A stretch of 64,000 nt of DNA from Euptelea pleiosperma (Eukaryota; Streptophyta; Magnoliopsida; Ranunculales; Eupteleaceae). The stretch spans positions 24,615,190-24,679,189 of the forward strand of contig CM068553.1 of NCBI GenBank assembly GCA_035048495.1, written 5' to 3'. Below are positions 37,901-49,900 of the stretch, one piece after another (within the stretch, counting starts at the first letter, position 1; the number at the start of each line of letters is the position of its first letter). Below the pieces are notes generated by a model, which did no database searches, was not told the origin of the DNA, and worked only from the letters and a program-made list of their open reading frames with translations. The translations under genes were made by a program, and so were the position numbers.

Positions 37901-40900
37901 AAGTTAGAACACACTTTTCTGGACAAAATGGTATATTTGCATGCATTAAACACATTTCCGGAAGCCTAGATATGAAGCCGTTTTGATCAAGTCTCATTAC
38001 GCGTTTTTTCTCTTGCAGGAAACCCGATCAAGTGATTCTCAAGAATTGCGGGCCCACGATCAACCACAGAAGCCCACTATCAAAGCTTAAAGAGCCAGTA
38101 GACTATGACAAGAAGATATGGGCCAAGTACAGGCCGAGCCAAAGGATTGCAGAGCCGGACCGAGAACCAAGAGAGCGGAAGAGCCGAAGACCAAGAGAAA
38201 GACAAAAGTGTTTAAAGTCACACCAAATGACATCAAATGACGGCTCATTCACTTGGTAAAGCGTATGGACGAACATGTTGAAGACCATGGTTCAAGACCC
38301 TCCGCTAGCTCTTCTCTCTCCATTTTCTGTTAATTCTCTCTCTTTTTTTTTTTTTGATTTAATTCTCTCTCTTCTATCTCCTAATTCTCTCTTTTCTCTC
38401 TCCTTTCTCTTCCATCTCTCTAAACCCTAACATCTAACCATTAGATCATCTCATCCTACTACCCCGATCCTAAACTCGATCATCCTAACCCTCTGATCTC
38501 CTCTCCTCTAGCTCTATCCAATCTCCCATAGCTTTCCCACCGTTAGATCTTCCATCGGACCGTTAGATAATCCATCGGACTGTTGGATATCTCCAGATTC
38601 GACGGTTCGCCAATCTCGGGCCCAACCCAGTCATCACCCCTCAATCCAACCATCCAATCAACTAATCATCCATCTGCTCGACCAGTCGATCATCGGATCT
38701 CCGCTATTCTTTTCTCTCTTTATACTCAACCTTTAGATCTCCCTAACATAGGATCACATGATCGCCACAAGATATCCACGACCCCATCTTAGTGGCCAAG
38801 TGGCCCACAAGTCTCATTGCCAAAGGGCCCACTTGAGAAGCCCACGGCCTTGTTCGAATAGGCCCAACTCAAGCTCTAATACAATGGCCTAGATCGATTT
38901 TCCTTCCATTCTCAACTTCTCAATCCCACGGATCACATCTTCTCTCATAACCAATCCCCATAATACCCCTAGGCACTAACTCCCTTTCAAAAGAAACCCA
39001 ACTCCAAATCACTCCCCTAGAGGCCCATGGCCTCACTAAGCAAGCCCATGAGAGAATCGGTCTGCTTTAACCGATTCCCCTCACTTATCCCCTCTATTCT
39101 CTCCTACTACCACGTCCTTCTCAGAAAAATCTCTCTCCCTCAAACTGTTTGGGACGAACTAACCCTATACTCACACCCCCATTCTCTCTTATCTCTGACT
39201 CACGTCTCCTCTCCCCACTCTCAACCTTTCTCTCCTCTCTCTTGCTGCTCACGCCCCCTCTCACTTGGGCTTTCTTCGGGGCACAACCGGTGGCTCCCAT
39301 TGGAGCCACCACACCGCCCAAAGCTAGTGTCCAGCTCCTTCTCCACGCATCAAAGCATCTGTTCCTCTTCTCCAGGCAGAACTCCCATCTTCTCTTGCTC
39401 CTCTCTTCACCAAAGGTTGCTGGAGTTGCAACCTGCATCTCTGGCCAGATCTCCTTCTCCAGTAAGTGCCACATCATCCCCCACAGATCTGCCAAAACTG
39501 CCACTTTCTTCTCCAGCAAAGCCTGAAACTCCGGGCGTGCACCACCTCCTTCAGGCTGTCTTTTCCATTGCAAACACACCTGCAACTAGGGTGTGTTCTG
39601 GTCAAACTCCTCAACCTGTCTGTGCTCCTGCATGTGTGCAACTCTCCACTCTTCTATTTCATTCCACCACCATCTTGCTGCCAACTCTCCCTCTCCAGAT
39701 CTGAACGGGCTCCACCATGCAACCCCGCACCGCCCTTAGGTCTCCCCCTCCACCATGCAACCATGCACCGCCCTTAGGTCTCCTCCTCCACCAGCTTCCT
39801 CCTTGGCCAACCAAGACTATGCATGCTTCTCCACAACACGGTGCTCCTCACCGTGAAGCACCTTCACCAACTGGCGATCTGGCCACAACCCACCTTTCCC
39901 GTTCGGCCTGCGACATTCCCGCAGCAAAGTCCTCATTCTCCTCACTTTGCTGCCTGAAACATGCATTTCTGAGCAATTCTGATTTCAACACCTGCCTGCC
40001 AGGCCGTTCTCCATCACTCCGGCAGCAAGTTGCTGCTCTCTTTCCAACCGGTAAGACTCTCACCTCTCATGGCTGCGCCTCCATCATTCCTACCTGCAGC
40101 TACCACCTCTTCATCTCCACCGTCACCGCATGCCAGCTGTGCACCTGCAACCCAAGCCTCGTGCTCTTCTTCTCTTTGGCACATGCTGCACTTTCTCCTT
40201 CACTGATTGAACCTCCACCTTGCTGTACTGCCAAACCAGCATGTTGCCCTCTTTTCTTCTCCGATCCAGGATGCACTTCCCTCCGCCTTGATCCTCCACA
40301 ACACTGCCCATTGGCTGCTACCATGCACATCTTGGTGCACCTCCGCTTCCTTGCCTCAACCACCATGCATGAACTATCTCACCATGATGATCCGCTCTAG
40401 GCTGCCCCCCCTCAAGACCAATGCTTTTCCACTCTTCTTCATTGGCCAATCACTCCAAGGTAGGTTAATCCGGTGAGTTTCTCTCTCTTCCTTTCTTTTT
40501 CTCACATTCTCTCTTCTTTAGTTTGTCTCTCTAAAATTCCTTTCTCTCTCTCTAAAATCCCTTTCTCTCTCTGGATCTCACTAATGTTCGCTTTCTTTCT
40601 AGATCTCCTTTCTCTCTCTCTCTAAATGACATGGAAGGGACGTCTCTCCCTAATCCCGTGTTCTGACTTTCTATTTTCTCTTACTCTCTCTCTAAACTTT
40701 GGTTCCTCACTGGGACGAGTTCCAAGACGTCAATCGTCTAGGGTTTCCCAGATCCGAAAGAGGTTGGGTGAATACAATCTCTCTCCAGGATCGGAAGATC
40801 CTAGCCGATCGGATCTTATGACTCCTCACCCTCCTTTAAATTGCTTTCTAGAGTAATTTTTCTACTTTATTTAATTCTGCAATTTTCAATTCAATGTAAG

Positions 40901-43900
40901 CAACTCTCTTTGATTTAATGCAATTTTATTTTGGTTACTTTATTGTTCTCTAGATCTCGACTTAAAGTGGTTTTAAACCGACTCGCCATTCACATCTTTC
41001 CACCTTTCTCTTGTATATTATCTGTCATTTTATGTTTATTTTTGCATTATCGCATCCGAGTGCGAATCGACATCCAACACGAACCACTATGCAAGTCTTA
41101 TCTTTTGCAGGAATATTCGAATAATTACGAATGTGTTGAATTAGGGTTTCCATACACAGAAAAACCCCTACTCCCAACATTGTGTATGGTAAATAGCAGA
41201 AAGCATCTCTAGGAGTACCAACTTTGGGAACTGGTAGTTCCAAAGAGAAATCATCCCTTCTATCTTTAGGTGGTTCTGGTGGTCGTCGTAATTTTTCCAG
41301 TGGTTGTGGAAATTTTTCTGGTGGTTGTGATAACTTCTATAATTGGTCGTGGTAATTTTCCTTGTGGTTAGGCAGAGATGAGCAATGAAAGTGTACATAT
41401 GGTGGTGCTAATGGTCATATTGTTGATTGGTGCTAGGATAAATGGGGCAAACCAGCCTGGGCAAATAAAGCATCCGAGGTGTAGTAAACTACTACAGAGT
41501 GTGTGTCACGGGCTTCATCTACAGTTAGTTAAGGTGTGGAGAATTCTGATTCTGCATCTATTTCTCGTGAGTGTATAATCTTCTTCTCCGGAAAATTCAA
41601 TCGTAATCTGCTGGCCCATCCCCTTCTATTTCCACTTTGGCTAACTCAGGTACTTCTACATGTCTTCTTGATCAGCAGTCCTCTTCATGGGTCATTGACT
41701 CAGGAGCCTATGAACATATGTTTGTTATGTCATCTAGTTTCTCTAATTTTCATTCTCAAATTCTAAGGTTGTTCTTGCTAATGGGTCTACATATAACGTT
41801 GTTGGTAGAGGTGATATTTACCCTACATCTGCTCTTTCATTGTCGTCAGTTCTTTACATTCCTAATTTTCCTTTCAATGTTACGTCTTTCTACAAATTAC
41901 TAAAGTCTCTTTAGTGTTCAGTAACCTTTCTCCTTCCTATGTTTTCCAGGACCTCAAGATTAAGAAGTAAATGGTTGGGGGACATGTATTATCTTGATAA
42001 GGATCCTAGAGCCAGTGTAGTTTCCCTTCATTCGAGCGTGCCTCCCTATCAGTGGCATTGTCGTTTGGGCCATCCATCTCTTCCGAAGTTGAGATTATTA
42101 ATTCTTAAGTTGAGTCATATGTCAGTATTAGAGTATGAGACCTGCAATTAGACAAACATCAGAGCTTCTTTTCCCAGTAGTGCTGATAGTCGTAAGTCGA
42201 GTCCTTTTGATGTTACTTGATTAACCAAATGCCATCGTCTATTCTAAAAGGTTCTCCGTTTTCTACTTTGTTTCCTTATGTTACTGTGTTAAACAACCAA
42301 TGACCCCAAAAGATCGACCTTTTGGGGAAAGGCGAAACAACTATGTATACCAAAGGGTCGTCGGATCAACACAACACGTGCGGGGGAACACACCCTCCGC
42401 TAACATACTCTATTTGGTCAGCATCCACGTGTCTTTGATTCTGTGTCATTTTTTCATATGTTGGGGGTCCTAGTCAAGGTAAATTGTCTCCTCGTGCTAT
42501 TAAGTGCATTTGTTTGGGTTACTCTCATAATCAAAAAGGTTATCATTGGTACTATCCATCTCATTGTTATTGTGGTCCTACTGATGTTACATCCTATGAG
42601 GGTACAACATTCTTTTCTCCTGATGGCCTGCTTCTCAATCAGCCACTTCGCCTACGGATCCTTCTGTCAATTTAACGTATTCTTTGCATAAAGGTATTAA
42701 TTCTTATACCCAACATCCAATTGCTAATTTTGTGTCATTTCATCATCTGTCTCCACGATTCCATGATTTTTCTTTCCCTTTCTATTCATTTTATTTTGAA
42801 GTCCTATCAACAGGCCTTGCCTATTTCTGAATGGAAACAAACTATGAATGAGGAAATGGATGTTCTTCATAACAACACAAGGGAACTAACTACTTTTCCT
42901 TTTGGGAAATAGGTAGTTGGGTGTATGGCATCAAATGTCATCCTGATGGTAAAATTGAGCCTTTGAAAGCATGCTTAGTTGCTAAATGGTACAGTCAAAC
43001 CTTGGGCATAGACTACGTTGAGATCAATTTGATGTTTTCCCATATTGCTTGCTTAACCTCTTTTAGGATTCTTTTGTATGTGGATCTATTAATTGGACTT
43101 CGTATCAGTTGGATATTAAAAATGTCTTCTTACACGGTAATTTGTAAGAAGAGGTGTTTATGGAGCAGCCCTCTGGATATGTTGTTAGTCGACAATCTGA
43201 CAATGTCTACAAGTTGAGGAAGGCTATTTATGGATTGAAGGGGCTTGACAATTGTGTTACATTATGGCTTCAAAGAGCTTATTCTGATCATTTAGTGTTC
43301 GTTCGTCGTACAGTTTCCTCAGTTATTATTTCGGTAGTGTGGGTGAATGATATTATTATCCCAGGGAGTGGAAAGTCGGATTGTTGACCTAAAATCTCAC
43401 TTAAGCAGCATTTTCAAACCAAGGATCTTGACTCTCTTCGATATATTCTTGGCATTGAGGTGGCGAAATCCAAGGAGGGTGTTAGTCTCTCACAAAGGAA
43501 GTATGTCACAAGCCTGTTTGAGGAGACAAGAATGTTGGAGGTGGCAAGATCCAGGGAGGGTGTTAGGATCCCAAACCTATTCGAGGAGACAGGAATGTTG
43601 GGATCTACGCCAATTGATACTCCTATGGATTCCAATCTAAAGCTCAATAGTGAAGGGGAGTTGTAATCCAGGTCGATACAAGAGACTGATTGAGAAGCTG
43701 ATTTACTTCATAGTGACTCGTCCAGATATTACGTTTGCGATTGAGTTTGTACCTTTAAAAAAAAATTGAGTTTGTGAGTCGGTTTATGCAACTCCGCGCC
43801 AACCACATTGGGACGCTATATATCATATTTTGAGATACTTGAAGGGTGCACCAAGTAAAGGCATGCTATATCGACCATCCATGCACTTAAATGTTACGGG

Positions 43901-46900
43901 TTTTTCTAATGCTAATTGGGCTGGAAATCTTTCTGATAGAATGTTCACTTTTGGGTATTGAACATTTGTGGGTCACAAAGTAAAAACCAGAATGTGGTTG
44001 ATAGATCAAGTGTAGAGGCGGAGTACAGGGGCCATGGCTCATACTACATGTGAGATGATGTGAGATACTCAAAAACTACTCTCTCCTACTACGGTGAGCT
44101 CTTCATATGAGAGCCTCAAACCCTAGGCCAGTTGGCCGTTGGATCTTCAAAGAAGGTCTGGACCATCCACCATCCCAAAAATTACAAGTAAACTCCCAAC
44201 ATAAACCCTTTCTTTGAGTGACTGCCGAAGCCAATTTATATCACCAACAATCATTACTTAGAAACCAGGCAACAATTAGTGGTCATTAAGTAGATATCCT
44301 CACGTATAGGCATGTGAGCAATATAGATGTAGCATATTGGCATATGTACAAGCTAGACCAAGAATCGTATTAATAAATAAGCTAAGAAAGATCAAGAAGT
44401 AATTTTTCCTTACATATAGGCATATGTGCAAGCTAGATGTGACTTGTTGAACTATATCTTCGTCAACGAATCGTGACAATATACATATCATTTGCCAAGC
44501 ACGGACTTTTCGCCTATGGATCTATGAAAACCAGATTATTATTAGATACCCTGCAAAAACTAGCAGGTGCAAATGCACCTAATGGAAATACAACAGAACG
44601 GCGAAAAAATATGGAAAAGTAAATTAGAGCCAGTACTCACCCCGCTATATTTTTTATACAACTCCTTTGCAAGATCCATGTCATTTACCTGTAGGAATGA
44701 CGTATACTGCATCAGCTCTAGAATACAGAATAACGAAAACTAAGCTGACTGAAGTGATAAAATAAAATGTTATGTGCAAGTTTAGTCACAGTCAAGATGG
44801 GACCACGTTAAGAACATTAAGTTTAGTCACTACAATAGATGACTTGTTTTTTGAATAAGTTTAGTCACAGTCAACTTTGTCACTTCATTATGAACTATTC
44901 AAAACTCGAACATAAAGGGTTACCAGAAGTAAACACAAAATATATTCTCAAAAGGAAAACAAACAGCAGATTTTACCACTGAAAAATCAAGTCGTCTACT
45001 GTAGTGAACCAAAAGTGATCAATGAAACCTAAAACAATCACCTGAAAGAACTATCTTAAATCTAGCAAGCTATCACATAAAGGAATGAATTTCCGACCAG
45101 TTACTTGTTAGATTGGAACTTTTACCTTAATGTAGAATTTGAAACTATTAATTGTTAAATTGGAAGCAAGCTATGGTGAGGAGGCCACACGAGCTCAATG
45201 AGTTAAGCTCACGGTGCAGATTTAAAGGCTATAGTAGGTGATTATCCCATAATTCTCAAAGCAGCAAAGCTTTTAACGAACACACTGGAAGCCAGTATTA
45301 GGCGTGCCAGGGGATTCACTATCACATAAAGCATTGACACCAGCACTAACGATACCTTGTAAAGAATAGCACATTAGCATTTACGAGTCCTTGTCAACAT
45401 TAGCTTCAGCATGAAATCAGTGTTTTTAAACGCTAAGGCGTCACATGATGCGCTTCACTAGCCAAAGCTTGAGGCATAAGCCTCACGCATGTGCATTTTT
45501 TAGGTAGATTAGTTTTTAAATATATAAATAAATGTAGCAAAAATTCAAAAAAAAACATACTACCAAGGTTCATAAAACTTAGGGTTTTTTTATTTTTATG
45601 TCTTATATAAACAACACCTCTTTTTTTTTAATATCCTGAGTGACATTCTTTCTTTTTTATTTTTTTTAAGTTAAAAAAGCATGCCAAAAAAACAGCACAT
45701 CTGAAGCGTACGCCCAGTCCAAGATGCGTTGACAAGGCGTACATCTTTTCAATGCCTCTTGGAGTGAAGCGAACCCCTCAGATGTGTAAACTCCTTTTCA
45801 TTGAGCCTCGAGGCGTTTTTGAGGAGCTTCGGCCAGATGCGCGCCTCGAGACATATGCCTCACACGCCTCTAAAAGCACTGCATGAAATCACACTCAAGG
45901 GCATTAAAATTCTCCTGAAAATAACTGCTGGAAAGGATCTCATTTTACCTCGGCAATGTCCAAACATCTCATGCTAAAAAACTGCATCAATGACGCATTG
46001 AGCCTTTCCAATAAGGAGAGAGATCTCCAGATGGTGGTGCCATAGGATAAATTCAGAATTGTTTACAAGGAAATCACAATGCAAGATCATCTTGCATTTT
46101 CAATCATATATAATCTTAGTTTTACCATCTTAGGGTCGCTCTGTGGTTCCAAGTGTTTTGTCTAAATATGGGAAACCGAGATTTCACAAAAGGCACACTT
46201 GCATATATTAAACAACCATTTACCCCCAAAAGATCGACCTGTTGGGGAAAGGTGAAACAACTATGTATAACAACGAGTTGTCGGGTCAACACAACACGTG
46301 CACGGGAACACACCCATCTGCTAACACGCCCCCTCAGCGGGAATACACTCCGCTGGAGACTTGAACCCGCGACCTCCCAGGCCTGAGGCTCTGAAACCAT
46401 ATTAAACAACCATTTATCCCAACTATGTATACAAACGAGTCGTCGGGTCAACACAACGGAACACACCATCTGCTAACAGCATATATTCACTAATATGTGA
46501 TTTGCTGAATAATTTGAAACCAAGAACTTCACTACTTGCATATAGCATACCAGTCAAGAAATTTTATTAAGTGAGCAAAAATGCATATGCAAGAAATAAC
46601 ACCATCATCTTCAATCATGCCTTATCCCAACTATCTGGGATCGGCAACACGAATCCTATTTCGCAATACAACTCTATTAAGAGCTATATTTCCTGTCAAG
46701 GGATATGTCATAAGTAAAGAATTATTAAAAAATGAAAAATCAGCACATAAAATAAGGATGGTAGATTTTTGCAATACATTCATAGAAAACTCTAGACATA
46801 ATATTCATGGCACTTAGATTACGCAATTAATGTCTTTTGGAAAGACAATAGGACCTATGATAACCCAGATACTTCAACATGCTTGTCGTACCCATATCAA

Positions 46901-49900
46901 CATGATACAATATAGATATTGGAACCAGATACAGCAGCGATACTTCTACAACACCATTTTCTCATTTCCTATTGTACTATTGTGCATTTTCTCAACTCTT
47001 AACAAATTTCTGATCTGTTTTTAGTAGTATCTTGTAAAAGTATTTACAGCAAAAACTTGGAAAGCTTTTGAAGTTTCATTGTGTTTGGCATGATGTGAAA
47101 CAGTGAATGCTAAAATTGATACATAGCTTGAACAATTAAAAAAATTAAAGCATGGCATTAGCGTATTGGATGAGAGACCCGTATCCGAATCCCTGTCTAG
47201 GATTTGGGGAAATGAAGAGTCGTATCCTCATTTCCCCCATCAGTATCAATATCCCGGGCATCTTAGGATAGGACAAGAAAGTCCAATACTTCAATGCCAT
47301 TCTCAAGAGTCCATACCACAGAGTCAAGAAGCTCTAACAGAAACAATTTGCCAGAATGAAGCGCGACATGGCAATCTTCGTTTTCCTTTAAGGATCCCAC
47401 CATATCAGCCAGGTCTGCTAGCTTGTAAAAGAGAACAGCAACAGATACACGTGCATACAACTCTGTGTTGATAAATACCTAAAAAGAGAGCCACATTGGA
47501 CAATATAGTTAGAAATTTTATTGCAAGATGCTCGTAGTGAATAGACAAATCTCTTGTTTTAACTACAAAAGAAATGAACAATACATATTAACAAAACCTA
47601 AATATTACCAAATAAAAACAACCTCTAAATTGCATATCTCAAAAGCCATAACGAAGGTGAGGTTATTGCAGTTGGCAAAACAAAACAGAATTTTATTTTT
47701 TAACCAATAAATGGACAAGTTTTCTTCGTTTTTTGGTAAAAGTCCAATGGTTTTAATAAGACAAGGGGAAGACCGAAGATGACACGGATAGAGTTAGTGA
47801 GGAATGATATGAAGGCCTATAAGTCAATGGAAGATATGGTTCTAGATAGAATAGAATGGCAAAATAGGATACATATTATTGACCCTAAATAGTTGGGACA
47901 AGGTATGGATAATGATGCTTATGGTGAAGTAATAAGAAAATTTCAGTAGATGCAAAAATTCAGAAAGAGAGTACCCATATTTGCAAATTATCAGCTAAAC
48001 GTTGGCATATCATTAAATTTGTATAAAAAAGACATCCACTTCTTCAATCAAATAAATAAATGATAAAATGTTGACAAGTATCCAAAGCCTGATTGTACTT
48101 CAAGCCACCCAAGAGATCATGCAAGTGGAGTCGCCTTCCACCTGAAAAGTACCACAAAAGACAGAAGAAAGAACCTTCAAACACAAACACTCTACACAAG
48201 TTGTAGCTTACACTTCATTAGAATGTGATTCACCAATGAGAGCCAAAAGAACCTTCAACACAACACTTATCCCATCCCTAAGAGCATCACCAACCCTCTT
48301 AATAGGGATTACAAAAGGAACAATGGTAGAAATTTAGATTGATGCAACCGGTACTTGAGCTTCTTCCATGTCATAAAATCTCTTTCTTCTTACCCTTTTC
48401 TGAAACATAATTCCATCCATTAGCAAAATCCACTAATTATATACCGATGAATTTATCCAAATATAAAGGCTCACTTGATTATCATGAAGACATGAATTTG
48501 GTTCCTTCAATAACTGCCACCTAGTACTTATACCTATCTAGGAAGATATGAAAATGCCTTTCTTCCTGCATTGTCCAACAAAAAGTGAAAAGATTCGCTT
48601 ACGCAAAATCATGCCTCACCCCAAAAGCACACATCATCCACTCCTCAACAACTTCTACCATCTTGTTGGGGAGAATCCACTACATGTTAGAAAGAAAAAA
48701 AGAGGCTCCTCCAAAGGCTTCTAGCACATCTACAATGAATGAACTAAATGATTGTCCCTACCAAGGAAATAAATTTCCCGAAATTAACGAAATATTTCGC
48801 GAAATATTTCCATTTTCTAGGTTACCGACAGGAAAGAATACATACACGAAATGTTTCCATACATGTCGAAATATTTCGTGTTAACAGTAAATTTCGGTCA
48901 ATTGACGGTGTAAATATGTATTATTTAAATCGAAATGTTTCGACATCAATAGAAACATTTCGATCGAAGGTAGGAAATGTCCCATTTGAGCACCACAAAT
49001 CTCATATTTGATCATTTAACCCATTTCCATATATATATATATAGAAGACCAATCCATTATAGACAGTTATGGTTATTCATTTCCACACTACATATGGTTG
49101 CATATTATGGTTTGATAGTTTATGAGTGTTTTTAGGCTTGTTTTTATCATTTCCCATACTTTCCACAAGTATTTCTATAATATTTCCATCATTTCCGCAT
49201 TATTTCCATCATTTCCACGAAAATGTATTATTTCCACACTGGTCGAAATATTTCCACGAAATATTTCCATTTCTGGGTTGGTCGAAATAAACCTCGAAAC
49301 CGAAATTTATTTCCTTGGTCCCTTCATGTATATTGTGGAGGTGGTAACCTAAGCTGCTTTCGTGAAGGAGTCTACCTATTTTTTCATTTTTTGTTAGGTA
49401 AAACTTTTTTGGCAAAACCCTAAGTTGAACAAGGATACACAGCCTATGAGGTCGAGCTGACTCTAGAAACAAAAGACAAGGAAAAATCAACAAACTGTGA
49501 ATAGGGCTGGCAATGGATCGGGTTCGAGTCGGATTGGTACTCATTTGGTATCGATCCGATAAGAAATCTAATTGATCCGGATCCGATCGGATCAATAAAA
49601 TTCAGTTCCGGAACCAATCCAATATGACTAGATCGGTTCCGGCCCTTCCGGGTCTGATCCGATCCGATCCCATATGTAGATAATATATGTATATTTATAA
49701 TCCCATTAGGCATATATTTAAATAATGCATATTTAAAATATATTTATATAATTAAATATATATCTATCTAATATATAATATATATGGTTTAGATATCGGG
49801 TCTCTATCGGATCGGGACAAGGTCGATCCGGTACCGATCCGATAAGAGATCGGATCGACATTTTGTGATCCGGTACCGATCCGATTACGAAATTTAAAGT

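Noticed and set aside
39027..40400. Two open frames of 225 and 227 codons as host genes
   Set aside because: Composition is low-complexity Ser/Pro/His from a CT-rich strand, with comparable frames on the other strand (39121-39585); no domain or gene structure.
38003..41110. Polypyrimidine-cag sites at both ends taken as exons of a plus-strand host gene
   Set aside because: The region directly follows a copia primer binding site and lacks coding signal between the sites.
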